From Bacteroidia bacterium (GTDB lineage Bacteria > Bacteroidota > Bacteroidia > J057): a stretch of DNA of 64,000 nt. How positions within the stretch are numbered: the first letter of the stretch is position 1; each line of letters opens with the position of its first letter. The translations under genes were made by a program, and so were the position numbers. Location of the stretch: positions 124,001 through 188,000 of the forward strand of contig JALEFZ010000095.1 in the NCBI GenBank assembly GCA_022760475.1, written 5' to 3'. This document shows, in pieces, positions 7,759 through 16,558 of this stretch. The notes under the pieces were generated by a model. The model saw only the letters and a list, made by a program, of their open reading frames with translations, did no database searches and was not told the origin of the DNA.

Positions 7759-9141
7759 TTATTTGACATACTCAGGGCTTTTCTTCTCCATCAAGGCTTT
7801 CACCTTTCCAAAGATTCTTTCCCTCAATGAAACCAACTCCTCGGCATCAGCATTTCCTCCATTGTACTTGCTTTGAAAGCTCCATCTTGCGCGCCACTTT
7901 TTGAACCACCTATGATAGATAAAAGAAAAGTTTCCGAAAATCGGTAGACTGATCAGGTATCCCAATGCCCATTTCCAGTCCGTAAGTGCCCAGACAATGC
8001 CTGATTGAATCAAATATGCAATCGGGAAAAGGAAGAAAGCCATCAGAAACATCACAGAAGAATGGAAGTGATCATCCTTAAACATTTTCCTGGTGGTATT
8101 GATACTGAAATGATAAACCAATGCATGGTTCAAATAGCCCCAAATAAAGGCAGGTAGCCCAAGGAACAAACCGACAGCCTTGATCAGAAGTCCAAGCATA
8201 CTATATGGTTTATTCCTAACCACATGGTCCCTGATCTTGAGTTTTTCAAGACCATTATTATAAATTTCTACCTCAGCCTTTAATTCTTCTCCATTTACTT
8301 CCCCCGACTCAATCCCCTCTTCCACCTTGGAAATCATTTCCTTTTCAGCCTGCAGCCTATAAAATTGATCCTTTTTTTCTGAGGGATAATTTTCCAACAG
8401 ATAATCTGAAAACATCATCCTTAGCTGATCTATGGTTTCAAGATAATCAGGAGATTTGATGTGAACCATCAAGGCCTGCATAGAACCAGCCAAGTCGTTT
8501 CGAAGGTTGATCAGCGCTTTTCGGTCGTTTTCTTTGTACTCGGAAAAATAATCTTTGACTTTGAGAGGTTCTCCATAATTAAGGAGCATATCTCCGCGTA
8601 GATTCAAATGGTTGCTATAATTCAAGCCCACCGGTACGATCAGTATATCTTCTTCCTTGCCCTCTTCTACCATTTGATCCATGGCCTGAAAGGCAATCCT
8701 GCCTATTCCCTTTCTCAAAACCCTGAGTTTTCGCGCTCGACCGTGATTCCCCTCGGGAAAAATAAGCAAGCTATCTCCTGACTTGAGGATTTCAATGAAG
8801 CGCTGAAACATCACCTCATTTTTCTGGATATAGTCTGAACCATCTCGCTGACGGTAAATGGGCAACATCTTCCAGAGCTCCAAAAACTTTAAGGTTTTTT
8901 CATTAAAGACATCCGAACGAGTGATATAATTGGGTTGTTGCCTTCCCTTAGTATTGCCCCCAACCACCAGGGCATCCATGAATGCGTTTTGATGGTTGAC
9001 TGCAAAAAACAAAGGCTTATCCTTGGGTACATCCTCATAACCGACGATTTGCAGCCTTCGATAATAAACCTTCAGTCCCCATCTAACCAATGCCCTCATG
9101 ATGGTGTAGATCGGTTTTGTTTTATAAGTGGGTTTGTTCAT
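7759..9141 (-). CDS. PlsC-type glycerolipid acyltransferase with C-terminal membrane helices
   Basis: A 460-residue protein. The N-terminal 220 residues form a PlsC/LPLAT domain with the acyltransferase histidine motif NHQNAFMDAL (HX5D spacing, a variant of HX4D) and block III LLIFPEGNHG. A long helical insertion (about 230-300) is followed by membrane segments (about 315-405), then a cytoplasmic tail. Such enzymes transfer fatty acyl groups to glycerol-3-phosphate or lysophosphatidate at the inner membrane; which substrate is used is not readable. The layout resembles larger Gpt2/Sct1-type acyltransferases more than the 240-residue PlsC. The transporter gene ends 52 bp upstream and may be co-transcribed. 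Confidence 0.8.
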   Translation of the reverse strand: MNKPTYKTKPIYTIMRALVRWGLKVYYRRLQIVGYEDVPKDKPLFFAVNHQNAFMDALVVGGNTKGRQQPNYITRSDVFNEKTLKFLELWKMLPIYRQRDGSDYIQKNEVMFQRFIEILKSGDSLLIFPEGNHGRARKLRVLRKGIGRIAFQAMDQMVEEGKEEDILIVPVGLNYSNHLNLRGDMLLNYGEPLKVKDYFSEYKENDRKALINLRNDLAGSMQALMVHIKSPDYLETIDQLRMMFSDYLLENYPSEKKDQFYRLQAEKEMISKVEEGIESGEVNGEELKAEVEIYNNGLEKLKIRDHVVRNKPYSMLGLLIKAVGLFLGLPAFIWGYLNHALVYHFSINTTRKMFKDDHFHSSVMFLMAFFLFPIAYLIQSGIVWALTDWKWALGYLISLPIFGNFSFIYHRWFKKWRARWSFQSKYNGGNADAEELVSLRERIFGKVKALMEKKSPEYVK

Positions 9142-9193
9142 TTTTTTGGATAATAAATCTTGTAAAGGAAAAGAAGTAAAAGGATTAAGGCAA

Positions 9194-10123
9194 TCAGGCC
9201 TTCAATTGTGTAGGCTCAAGGGGCATGAGCCTGGACCAAATACTTGCAACAGAAAGACCGGCTACTATGTGCCAAATGCCCCAGAGAGCTGCAATCATAG
9301 CCATTCCACCCATTCCATTAAAAATTGGCCCAAAAATCAGGACAAGTGCTAAGCCTGAATTTTGGATTCCTGTCTCAATAGCAACGGTACGGCGATCTCT
9401 TTCTTTTATTTGGGCCAAATGAGCCAGAAAGTAGCCTCCAGCCAGTGCCAAGGCATTGTGGATCACAACATAACCTACGATATACTGCACATACATTTTG
9501 AATGCTTCCCAGTTACCCGCCAGGGCTGCAACGATATATCCCCCAAATATTATCAAGGAGAGGGTCTTCATAGGCCCCTGGATCTTTGCAGTAAATTTTG
9601 GAAAGGATTGAGCCACTATCATCCCCAATACCAAGGGAATCCCCAGAATTACCAAAATTTTCAGGATAATAGACAAGGGATCAAGGCTGATTGCCTCCAG
9701 CATGGCTGCTGCCGGAGCGTACCACTGTGCCCAAAATAAAAAGGTAAAGGGAGTCATCACCATCGAAGCGGTGGTTGAAAGAGCCGATAGGCTGACAGAT
9801 AAAGCGACATTTCCCTGCGCCATCTGTGAAATAAAATTCGATACATTTCCTCCTGGACAAGCAGCCACCAAAAACATCCCCAATGCAATACTGGGACAAG
9901 GTTGAATCACGGTTACCAGAAGCAGGGTAATCGCAGGTAAGAGGAGAAACTGGGAAATTATACCGACAAGTGCAGGTTTTGGACGTTGCCAAAGGCTGAC
10001 AAAATCCGAAGGTTTTAGAGACAATGCCACACCAAACATGATGATGAATAGTGTGATGTCAAGGAAAATCAGACTTTGAGGAGAAAAATTGAGATGAACT
10101 TTATCTAGGGCAGCGCATTCCAT
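9194..10123 (-). CDS. Bile acid:sodium symporter (BASS) family transporter
   Basis: A 309-residue polytopic protein with about ten hydrophobic segments in two related halves. Family marks include ACPGGNVSNFISQMAQGNVALSVSLSA in the first half and ETGIQNSGLALVLI in the second, which are the sodium-binding crossover regions of BASS/ASBT proteins. These import organic anions (bile acids, pantothenate, pyruvate or related acids) with sodium. The substrate cannot be inferred, and bile acids are unlikely for a free-living bacterium. The gene stands upstream of a PlsC-type acyltransferase. Confidence 0.88.
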   Translation of the reverse strand: MECAALDKVHLNFSPQSLIFLDITLFIIMFGVALSLKPSDFVSLWQRPKPALVGIISQFLLLPAITLLLVTVIQPCPSIALGMFLVAACPGGNVSNFISQMAQGNVALSVSLSALSTTASMVMTPFTFLFWAQWYAPAAAMLEAISLDPLSIILKILVILGIPLVLGMIVAQSFPKFTAKIQGPMKTLSLIIFGGYIVAALAGNWEAFKMYVQYIVGYVVIHNALALAGGYFLAHLAQIKERDRRTVAIETGIQNSGLALVLIFGPIFNGMGGMAMIAALWGIWHIVAGLSVASIWSRLMPLEPTQLKA

Positions 10124-10176
10124 AATCGTTAGCTAAAGCTTTAAAATAATAAAATTCTTCAGCTCAAAGGAATCCC

Positions 10177-10220
10177 AAAATGTAAAAAAATAAAGGCATA
10201 AGAACTCAATTGGTTCTTAT
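10177..10220 (-). terminator. Probable intrinsic terminator of the two-domain VOC gene
   Basis: On the minus strand an 8-bp AT-rich stem (ATAAGAAC with GTTCTTAT, 10198-10205 and 10213-10220) is followed by GCC and TTTATTTTTTT. It lies about 70 bp past the VOC stop codon. The weak stem makes this a moderate call. Confidence 0.5.
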
Positions 10221-10288
10221 ACCATTACTTTCTAATCTTCACTTAACTAACGGAACTCATCACCTTTGAGTTGTATTTTTTATGAAAA

Positions 10289-11359
10289 TTATTTGACCCT
10301 ATTGATCCTCAATGCCTTAAGCATCCAATCTGGAAGTGGTTTTTTGGGATCTCTTTTCTTGAGGTCCAGGTACCAGCCCAGTTTTTTGGCGATTGGCATT
10401 TTCAAGGTTTCCACAAATTCGATAAGCGTACCATCAGGGTCTTCTATATAGGAGAAATTGCCACTGGCTTCCCCCATATCAAAATCTCCACCTAAAGCGG
10501 CGGTACTGTCAACCGTAAAAGGGAAGCCTGCTTCCTCACATTCCTGCTTGAGGGCTTCCATGTTGACGATATCAAAACAAAGGTGAATAAACCCAAGATC
10601 TCCCCAGAAGCGATCCTGGAAGATTTTCTTAGGCGTGCGTTCCAGACCAACTACCAGTTCAAGATAGGTAGGACCGATGAGGCGACTAAAGGCACCTTCT
10701 CGCGGCTGGCTATGGGTCAGTAGCACTCGACGTACTTTTTGGCTGCTTCCAGGCAGGTTGGCAAAGTCATCAAAGACGCCTTCCTCATCATAGACCACCA
10801 GGTCATAGCCTAGAATATCGGTATAAAGTTTTCTGGCTTTTTCAATGTCTGATACCCCAATCATACATCCGGCAGGCCCACCTGTTTTGGAAGGAGACTT
10901 TCCAAAAAAGGTATCATGCCCGATAACCTGGAATATATTCTGATAAGGGTCTTTGACGAAGAAATGGGTATTTCCAGAAGGGTCGGTTTGAATTCCAGAA
11001 AGGATCTCGGCGCCCTTTTCCTTCATGAATTCATAGGCAGCCTCCACATCATCGCTTTTAATTCGAGTGATGAATATGCCCAAATCCCCCAATTGGGGCT
11101 CAAATTCAGGGCCTACGGGGACTCGGCTGGTATATTGCCAAATTTCGAATCCGCCACCTCCCTGGAGGTTCACAGCTAGAATCGCATGGCGAGACCTTGG
11201 CTCTCCCCCAGTGTAGGGCAACATCAATTCTGCTTCGGCTGCTTCTTCAAAAATGGGAATGTCCATCCCGAAATATTCTCTATACCAGGCCCATGCCTGG
11301 TGGACATTCGGAATTCCTATTCCGATTTGTTGTATTCCGCTAATGATCTTTTTCTCCAT
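10289..11359 (-). CDS. Two-domain VOC family protein (glyoxalase/extradiol dioxygenase-like)
   Basis: About 356 residues with two VOC halves, starting at ISGIQQIGIGIPNVHQAWAW and at AGCMIGVSDIEKARKLYTDI. Each ends in a metal-ligand-like segment (KDPYQNIFQVI and EDPDGTLIEFVE). The duplicated arrangement is found in extradiol dioxygenases, HPPD-like enzymes and glyoxalases, so the reaction remains open. I start at the ATG at 11357-11359. A frame extending to a TTG at 11464 would begin inside the -7 promoter element at 11462-11469, and its extra 35 residues look non-coding. Confidence 0.75.
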   Translation of the reverse strand: MEKKIISGIQQIGIGIPNVHQAWAWYREYFGMDIPIFEEAAEAELMLPYTGGEPRSRHAILAVNLQGGGGFEIWQYTSRVPVGPEFEPQLGDLGIFITRIKSDDVEAAYEFMKEKGAEILSGIQTDPSGNTHFFVKDPYQNIFQVIGHDTFFGKSPSKTGGPAGCMIGVSDIEKARKLYTDILGYDLVVYDEEGVFDDFANLPGSSQKVRRVLLTHSQPREGAFSRLIGPTYLELVVGLERTPKKIFQDRFWGDLGFIHLCFDIVNMEALKQECEEAGFPFTVDSTAALGGDFDMGEASGNFSYIEDPDGTLIEFVETLKMPIAKKLGWYLDLKKRDPKKPLPDWMLKALRINRVK

Positions 11360-11461
11360 GAGAAAAATGTTGCTATCGGCAAGTATTATGCCTTTAGGTC
11401 TAAAAAAAGGCCATGAATTCAGGAGTAAACGTCCTGTACGTGAATCTGGCCCAAAACTGCG

Positions 11462-11469
11462 CAAAAATA
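11462..11469 (-). promoter_or_regulatory. -7 promoter element TATTTTTG for the two-domain VOC gene
   Basis: An exact TAnnTTTG match on the minus strand about 100 bp upstream of the chosen ATG. It decides the start codon, because the longer in-frame TTG start overlaps this element. No clear -33 TTG is present. Confidence 0.45.
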
Positions 11470-11548
11470 GGGAACCCTGACGTAGATTAAAACAGAAATT
11501 TGGAATTATCGGAATTCCTGAGCCTCGGAGATACAGTTGGGGAAGGCA

Positions 11549-13237
11549 TTATTTCCTTCTCACTTCCTTCAAAAACAAATGATTCATGGGATTCGAACTC
11601 AATCCTGTCCACTCATTTTGAAGCATTCTGAAAGACCTATCATAATACAAGGGAATGATAGGGGCTTGTTCCAACATCAGCCTGTCCATCTGCTGATAAA
11701 TGCCCTGTCGAGAAGAATCATCAGTAACTGTCAATGCTTTTTCATAGAGCTTGTCGAATGCCTCCGAACTGAAATGGGTTGTATTGGGTCCGGATGGAGA
11801 GTGGTTTTTGGAGTAAAACAAGCCTAAATAATTTTCCCCATCCGGATAATCAGCAATCCAGCTCGCTCTCCAGAAGTTTACTCTGGAACCGTAAATTTCC
11901 CTCCTCAAAGCTCCGCTTTGAAGGTTCTGGATGTTGACATCCACTCCAATATTTTCCAGGGACTTCTGGACGAAGGCCATGATAGTTGCATATTCCTGGG
12001 TCGCATTCAGGGTAATTTCTCCTAGCCCTTCTCCACCTGGATAGCCCGCTTCTGCCAATAGCTTCTTGGCAGAATCAGGATTAAAGTTGAAACCTGGAAC
12101 TTTTTCTTCAGAAAAACCAGGCATGCCATACGGCACAAATCCGCTGTTGGCGGGATATCCCATTCCATTCAACAAATAGGAACTGATTTTTTGACGATCA
12201 ATGGCCAGGTTAAACGCCCTTCTGACACGTACATCCAGAAGGGGGTGCCCCTTTGCCACTTCCAGTGAACCATCAACCTGGAAACCCAGGTATTCAGTAT
12301 TTAACTGGGGAGCCAACAAAAATTGGAATCTTTGGGAATAGTCTTCGCGAATGCTGCCATCCAGCTTCAATACTTCGTCTTTATAACTGTTGTCCAAATC
12401 GCCTATAAAATCAAGGCTGCCTTGGACAAATTCAATGAAAGCAGACAAGCGGGAAGGAATAAAGCTAACTTTGACTGCATTCAGATAGGGAAGCTGTTCT
12501 CCATTCTTATCCTCAAAGTAATCTTTGTTTTTATGCAGGATAAGAAAATTTCCCTCCTCCCATCGATAAAATTGGAAAGGTCCAGTACCCACAGGATTCA
12601 CCTGAAAGTCCTCACCATAATGATTTACGGCTTCCTTGGGCACCACATAGGCATATGGCATGGCCAAGAGTGATAAAAATGCAGGGAAAGGCTTCGTCAA
12701 CACAATCTGGAAGGTGGTATCATCCAATGCCCTGAAGCCAGCGACCTTATCGCTATTACCTTCAACGAAGTCTTCGAGTCCAAAAATTTTTCCACCAAAG
12801 ATCCATTTACCTGTTGAGGCGGTTTTGGGATCACAAATTCTGGTAAAACTGTACCTAAAATCTTCTGCGACGACCTTCCTTTTTCCAGAATTTCCAAAAA
12901 CAGAATTTTCATGAAAAAAGACAGAATCCCTTAAAATGAAGGTATAGGTTCTTGCATCGGGTGAAATATCCCATTTCTTGGATATTGAGGGAACGACGTT
13001 TAATGCACTATCCAGGGCAACCAATCCGTTGAATAGTTGAGCAGTCATCCAGATTCTTCCCCTTGAACGAGCAAAAGCCGGGTCAAGGGTATTGAGTCCT
13101 TCGGAAAGGTTCATGTGGAAAACCTCTGGATTATCAACAGATTTTTCTGGTTTTCCACAGCTTGTAAACAGGGTTATCCCCAATACACAAGCCATGAACA
13201 AATATATTTTCGATCGGTGGAATAAGGTATGTCTCAA
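11549..13237 (-). CDS. Peptide/oligopeptide ABC transporter substrate-binding lipoprotein (SBP_bac_5)
   Basis: A 562-residue lipoprotein of the DppA/OppA class: an N-terminal signal ending LFTSC at about residue 27, then NLSEGLNTLDPAFARSRG and the family signature in the VVAEDFRYSFTRICDP region. It should bind a peptide or similar solute outside the inner membrane. No permease or ATPase genes accompany it, which is common in Bacteroidota. I keep the TTG start at 13235-13237 because it gives the signal peptide a basic n-region (RHTLFHRSK); the in-frame ATG 14 codons later would lack positive charges. The start lies 35 bp from parA, divergently. Confidence 0.85.
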   Translation of the reverse strand: MRHTLFHRSKIYLFMACVLGITLFTSCGKPEKSVDNPEVFHMNLSEGLNTLDPAFARSRGRIWMTAQLFNGLVALDSALNVVPSISKKWDISPDARTYTFILRDSVFFHENSVFGNSGKRKVVAEDFRYSFTRICDPKTASTGKWIFGGKIFGLEDFVEGNSDKVAGFRALDDTTFQIVLTKPFPAFLSLLAMPYAYVVPKEAVNHYGEDFQVNPVGTGPFQFYRWEEGNFLILHKNKDYFEDKNGEQLPYLNAVKVSFIPSRLSAFIEFVQGSLDFIGDLDNSYKDEVLKLDGSIREDYSQRFQFLLAPQLNTEYLGFQVDGSLEVAKGHPLLDVRVRRAFNLAIDRQKISSYLLNGMGYPANSGFVPYGMPGFSEEKVPGFNFNPDSAKKLLAEAGYPGGEGLGEITLNATQEYATIMAFVQKSLENIGVDVNIQNLQSGALRREIYGSRVNFWRASWIADYPDGENYLGLFYSKNHSPSGPNTTHFSSEAFDKLYEKALTVTDDSSRQGIYQQMDRLMLEQAPIIPLYYDRSFRMLQNEWTGLSSNPMNHLFLKEVRRK

Positions 13238-13242
13238 TTCTT

Positions 13243-13250
13243 TATATTTG
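13243..13250 (+). promoter_or_regulatory. -7 promoter element TATATTTG for parA
   Basis: An exact TAnnTTTG match 22 bp upstream of the parA ATG, giving a leader of about 16 nt. It lies in the short divergent space shared with the peptide-binding lipoprotein gene, so the two genes' control regions must overlap. Confidence 0.55.
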
Positions 13251-13272
13251 TTTTAGCAAATTAATAAAAATC

Positions 13273-14064
13273 ATGGGTAAAATTATTTGTTTGGCCAACC
13301 AGAAAGGCGGAGTTGGTAAGACAACTACTGCAATTAATCTGGCGGCAAGTTTTGCTGCACTTGACTATAAAACCCTACTGATAGATGTTGACCCTCAGGC
13401 AAATGCAACTTCAGGTGTAGGATTGGATATTCATGGAATGGAGGCTTCTGTTTATTCGGCCATGTTGGACGAAGAGACTTCGGTAAGAGATCTAATCGAA
13501 GAAACTGACTTTCCTAACCTTCATGTATTGCCTTCTGCGGAGGACTTGATTGGGGCAGAGGTAGAAATGGTAGAAATGGCGGGTAGAGAAACAAAAATGA
13601 GGCCTGTAATTCAACAGCTTCGCGAAGAATATGACTTTCTTTTGGTCGACTGTTCCCCTTCCCTGGGTCTTATTACCGTAAATGCATTGGCAGCAGCAGA
13701 TTCGGTTATTGTCCCTGTACAATGTGAGTATTTCGCACTGGAAGGATTGGGTAAACTATTGAATACCATCAGAATCATCCGCCAAGGCCTAAACAAAGAC
13801 CTTGAATATGAAGGCATCCTGCTTACCATGTATGACAAGCGTCTGAACCTGGCCAATCAGGTAATCGATGAGGTAAAAAAGCACTTCAAAGAAATCGTTT
13901 TTGATACCATCGTACATAGAAATACCCGCCTGAGTGAAGCTCCTTCCTTTGGTATGCCTGTCTTGGCTTTTGACGCCAAGTCCAAAGGAGCTGTAAACTA
14001 CATGAACCTGGCCAAGGAAATCCTTGAGAAAAATAAAATGCCCGTGGCCAAAGCATTGGCCTAA
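13273..14064 (+). CDS. parA: ParA/Soj family chromosome-partitioning ATPase
   Basis: A 263-residue ParA of the short, chromosomal type without an N-terminal HTH. It has the deviant Walker A KGGVGKTT (11-18), the A' motif LIDVDPQANATSG, Walker B VDCSPSLGLIT and the late motif RNTRLSEAPSFG. ATP-bound ParA dimers coat the nucleoid and drive ParB-parS segregation. The length is normal for the family. Unusually, no parB follows: a strong terminator starts 28 bp after the stop codon and the next gene is an unrelated histidine kinase. It may work with a distant parB or be a ParA paralogue with another cargo. Confidence 0.92.
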   Translation: MGKIICLANQKGGVGKTTTAINLAASFAALDYKTLLIDVDPQANATSGVGLDIHGMEASVYSAMLDEETSVRDLIEETDFPNLHVLPSAEDLIGAEVEMVEMAGRETKMRPVIQQLREEYDFLLVDCSPSLGLITVNALAAADSVIVPVQCEYFALEGLGKLLNTIRIIRQGLNKDLEYEGILLTMYDKRLNLANQVIDEVKKHFKEIVFDTIVHRNTRLSEAPSFGMPVLAFDAKSKGAVNYMNLAKEILEKNKMPVAKALA

Positions 14065-14091
14065 AAACAGAATTTACATTTCTATATTACG

Positions 14092-14125
14092 AAAGCCTCT
14101 CAATGAATATTGAGAGGCTTTTTTT
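14092..14125 (+). terminator. Strong intrinsic terminator directly after parA
   Basis: A perfect 13-bp stem (AAAGCCTCTCAAT with ATTGAGAGGCTTT) and GAAT loop are followed by further T. It begins 28 bp after the parA stop and makes parA monocistronic at its 3' end. Confidence 0.85.
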
Positions 14126-14466
14126 AAGGGCAGAACTGATTACTCAGAACATCCATGAATTGAATGGGGGAACTTCTTCTATGCATGCCTGAATTCAGTT
14201 CCGCATGTTTTAATCTTAGCATTTCTTACTCTTCATAAAAACTCTTTTCTACGAAAAAGGCGAATCTTTCTATGGGCAGTCCTTTCATTTCAACCGATAA
14301 GGATTCTACGACTTATTCAACTTGATGGAAGTATTTCATGCCTTGGTAGAAGGAATTCATCTATTGGCAAAATAAATTAGCTGACAAGGCAAATCCAGCA
14401 TTAATTTACTGCTGTTCAGTAAGAAAAAATGTCGAATTCATTACATTGAGGGAAACAGGAAATTTG
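14126..14466. other. Non-coding interval between parA and the LytS-like kinase gene
   Basis: About 340 bp without a credible gene on either strand. The only feature I can point to is a 10-bp palindrome CTGAATTCAG flanked by CATGC/GCATG near 14185-14207. No exact TAnnTTTG element was found. The promoter of the kinase operon must lie here but cannot be named. Confidence 0.4.
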
Positions 14467-15492
14467 ATGAAAGGAGCTCCAAATTGGAAACTTGTTATCC
14501 ATATGGCTTTCTGGATAGCCCTCGGAGGAATATTCTACCTCGTCCTATGGATGAATATCAAAGAGGTGGCGATCACATTTTCTGCTACAATAGTAAATCT
14601 CCTGGGAATAGCTATACTGGTTTATGGCAATCTTAATGTACTGATTCCACGATTTTTCTCTACAAAAAAATACGTAACCTATGGAATCCTCTTATTCCTC
14701 CTCCTTGTCCTTACGTCTCTGTTCAGGTATTATGTGGGCTGGGGAATGGTCAATTGGATGGGCTGGGCTGTATTAGAAAGGTTTGGGCCTAATCTCATTG
14801 GCAGCATGACGGTGTCAGGTGCTTTCGCTCTTCTTCTAAGTACTCAGTTGGGATTAATCGAAAACTGGTTTAAGAAAAACGAATTGGAACAGGAACTTAA
14901 AACTCATCAATTGGAAGCTGAACTGCGATTTCTAAAGGCGCAGGTTAACCCCCACTTTCTTTTCAATGCATTGAACAACATTTATTCATTGTCATTTACC
15001 CAATCCTCCAAAGCCCCGGAAATGATCCTTAAGCTCTCAGATATGATGAGCTATATGCTTTATGACTGCAAAAATGAAAGTGTCCATTTGGAATCAGAAA
15101 TCAATTATCTAAAAAAATATATCGACCTTCAGCAATTGAAAAAGGATGGAGAACTGGACGTAGCGTTTGAACTTGAAGGTGATCTTTCATCGATTTTTAT
15201 AACTCCTATGTTGTTCATTCCATTTTTTGAGAATGCCTTCAAACACGGCAACATCGAAGATGTCAAAAACGGTTGGTTAAGGAGTAAACTTAGCTTCAAG
15301 GATCAACAATTGATTTTTTCGATTTCAAATTCATTAAAAAAGGAGTATAAAAAATACGAAAAGGGAGGAGTTGGCTTAGAAAATATTCGTCAAAGACTCG
15401 TTTTATTATTTCCAGATAGGCATCACCTCCAAATTGCAGAAAAGGAAGATCAGTTCGATGTAAATCTCACCATTAACATGAATCCATCATGA
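14467..15492 (+). CDS. LytS-type sensor histidine kinase
   Basis: About 341 residues with four N-terminal membrane segments, a short coiled linker (ELEQELKTHQLEAELRFLKA) and a His_kinase/HATPase module. The phosphoacceptor is the His of QVNPHFLFNAL, the family hallmark. Further marks are FIPFFENAFKHGN (N-box) and the GGVGLENIRQRL lid. There is no extracytoplasmic sensor domain. The start is the ATG at 14467; an in-frame TTG at 14446 is possible but has no better upstream signal. The gene overlaps the LytTR regulator by 4 bp, so the pair forms one two-component system. Confidence 0.9.
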   Translation: MKGAPNWKLVIHMAFWIALGGIFYLVLWMNIKEVAITFSATIVNLLGIAILVYGNLNVLIPRFFSTKKYVTYGILLFLLLVLTSLFRYYVGWGMVNWMGWAVLERFGPNLIGSMTVSGAFALLLSTQLGLIENWFKKNELEQELKTHQLEAELRFLKAQVNPHFLFNALNNIYSLSFTQSSKAPEMILKLSDMMSYMLYDCKNESVHLESEINYLKKYIDLQQLKKDGELDVAFELEGDLSSIFITPMLFIPFFENAFKHGNIEDVKNGWLRSKLSFKDQQLIFSISNSLKKEYKKYEKGGVGLENIRQRLVLLFPDRHHLQIAEKEDQFDVNLTINMNPS

Positions 15493-16211
15493 ACTATTCA
15501 TGCCTGATTGTTGACGATGAAAGGCCTGCACTGAAATTATTAACCGCCTATATATCCAAATTGCCCCACCTCAAGTTGGTAGCAAGCTGTGAAAATGCAC
15601 TTGAAGCTACGGCGGCATTGGGTAAGGAACAGGTTGACTTGCTGTTTCTCGATATTCAGATGCCTGAACTCACTGGCTTGGAGATGCTAAAATTATTAAG
15701 AATCAAACCTAAGGTTATCCTGACGACTGCCTATAGAGAGTTTGCTGTTGAAGGCTTTTCCCTGGACGCTACGGATTATCTGGTTAAGCCCTTTTCATTT
15801 GAAAGATTCTTACAGGCCGTTAATAAAGCAACCAATCAAATTCAACTGGAAAAAACCAAAGCAGCACCTCCACAAAGCGATTCCAAGGAGGAAGTTACAC
15901 AGGATCACTTCTTCGTCCGAAGCAATCATAAAATGGAAAAGGTGGATTTTGCCGAAATCAGGTACCTGGAAAGCATGAGGGAATATGTGGCGATATATAC
16001 CACCAAAAGAAAGTTTGTGGTACATCAGACCATGAACCAGATGGAAAAGGAACTACCAAGCACCAATTTTATGCGGGTACACCGCTCATTCATGATCAAT
16101 TTGGATAAAATTGAGAGTGTTATGGGAAATATGATCCTGATTGGAGATCAAAAAATCGGCATCGGTGCCAGCTACAAAAAGCGTTTTTTTGACCAACTAC
16201 GCCTTTTATAG
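15489..16211 (+). CDS. LytTR-family response regulator
   Basis: A 240-residue regulator with an N-terminal receiver domain (acidic D9-D10, phospho-acceptor D55 in LFLDIQMP, conserved lysine in YLVKPFSFERF) and a C-terminal LytTR DNA-binding domain (about 140-238; FVRSNHKMEKVDFAEIRYLE, then MNQMEKELPSTNFMRVHRSF). It is translationally coupled to the upstream kinase by an ATGA overlap. Such pairs in Bacteroidota control varied local genes; the nearest terminator on this strand is 310 bp downstream. Confidence 0.93.
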   Translation: MNYSCLIVDDERPALKLLTAYISKLPHLKLVASCENALEATAALGKEQVDLLFLDIQMPELTGLEMLKLLRIKPKVILTTAYREFAVEGFSLDATDYLVKPFSFERFLQAVNKATNQIQLEKTKAAPPQSDSKEEVTQDHFFVRSNHKMEKVDFAEIRYLESMREYVAIYTTKRKFVVHQTMNQMEKELPSTNFMRVHRSFMINLDKIESVMGNMILIGDQKIGIGASYKKRFFDQLRLL

Positions 16212-16523
16212 CCCAACCTGCACAATTTTGGTCATCCCATGCGCATTTCTGGTAAATCCTGGCTACCTAAAGGGCGTATAGTAAATCATAACACAAACAA
16301 ACACCAGTATTTTTTTAGTACTTTCAGATAACTCTTTTTTTATCACACAACACCCCTGACCCTCGGGTCAAAAACCAAACACAAGCCGGGATTTGGCGTA
16401 AAACCCAAAACCCCTGTCATGAAAGCCATGTAGTCAGTCTTTGCACACGCAGCCCCAATTGCGTCACACAAACCATTAAGATTTAATCTTAGTGTTCGAA
16501 GACTTTTTCATGGTTGTGCTGTA
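16212..16523. other. Non-coding interval or long 3' region after the LytTR gene
   Basis: About 310 bp between the LytTR stop and a strong plus-strand terminator. Only very short open frames occur. Two small palindromes stand out: TGACCC-TC-GGGTCA near 16368-16381 and TAAGATT-T-AATCTTA near 16480-16494. Either the operon has a long 3' UTR or a separate small RNA ends at the terminator. Confidence 0.35.
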
Positions 16524-16558
16524 AGCTGTCCAGGAGAGATCCTGGGCGGCTTTTTTTT
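16524..16558 (+). terminator. Strong intrinsic terminator with GAGA tetraloop
   Basis: A 12-bp stem with two G-T wobbles (AGCTGTCCAGGA and TCCTGGGCGGCT) and a GAGA loop is followed by seven more T. It works on the plus strand. Its T-tract overlaps the last bases of the convergent DUF2147 gene. Confidence 0.85.

Noticed and set aside
11360-11464. A 35-codon N-terminal extension of the two-domain VOC protein from a TTG
   Set aside because: It would begin inside an exact -7 promoter element and the residues do not resemble the VOC family.
11585-11605. A TTCGAACTCAATCC stretch resembling a tRNA T-arm
   Set aside because: It lies within the peptide-binding lipoprotein gene and no cloverleaf can be built around it.
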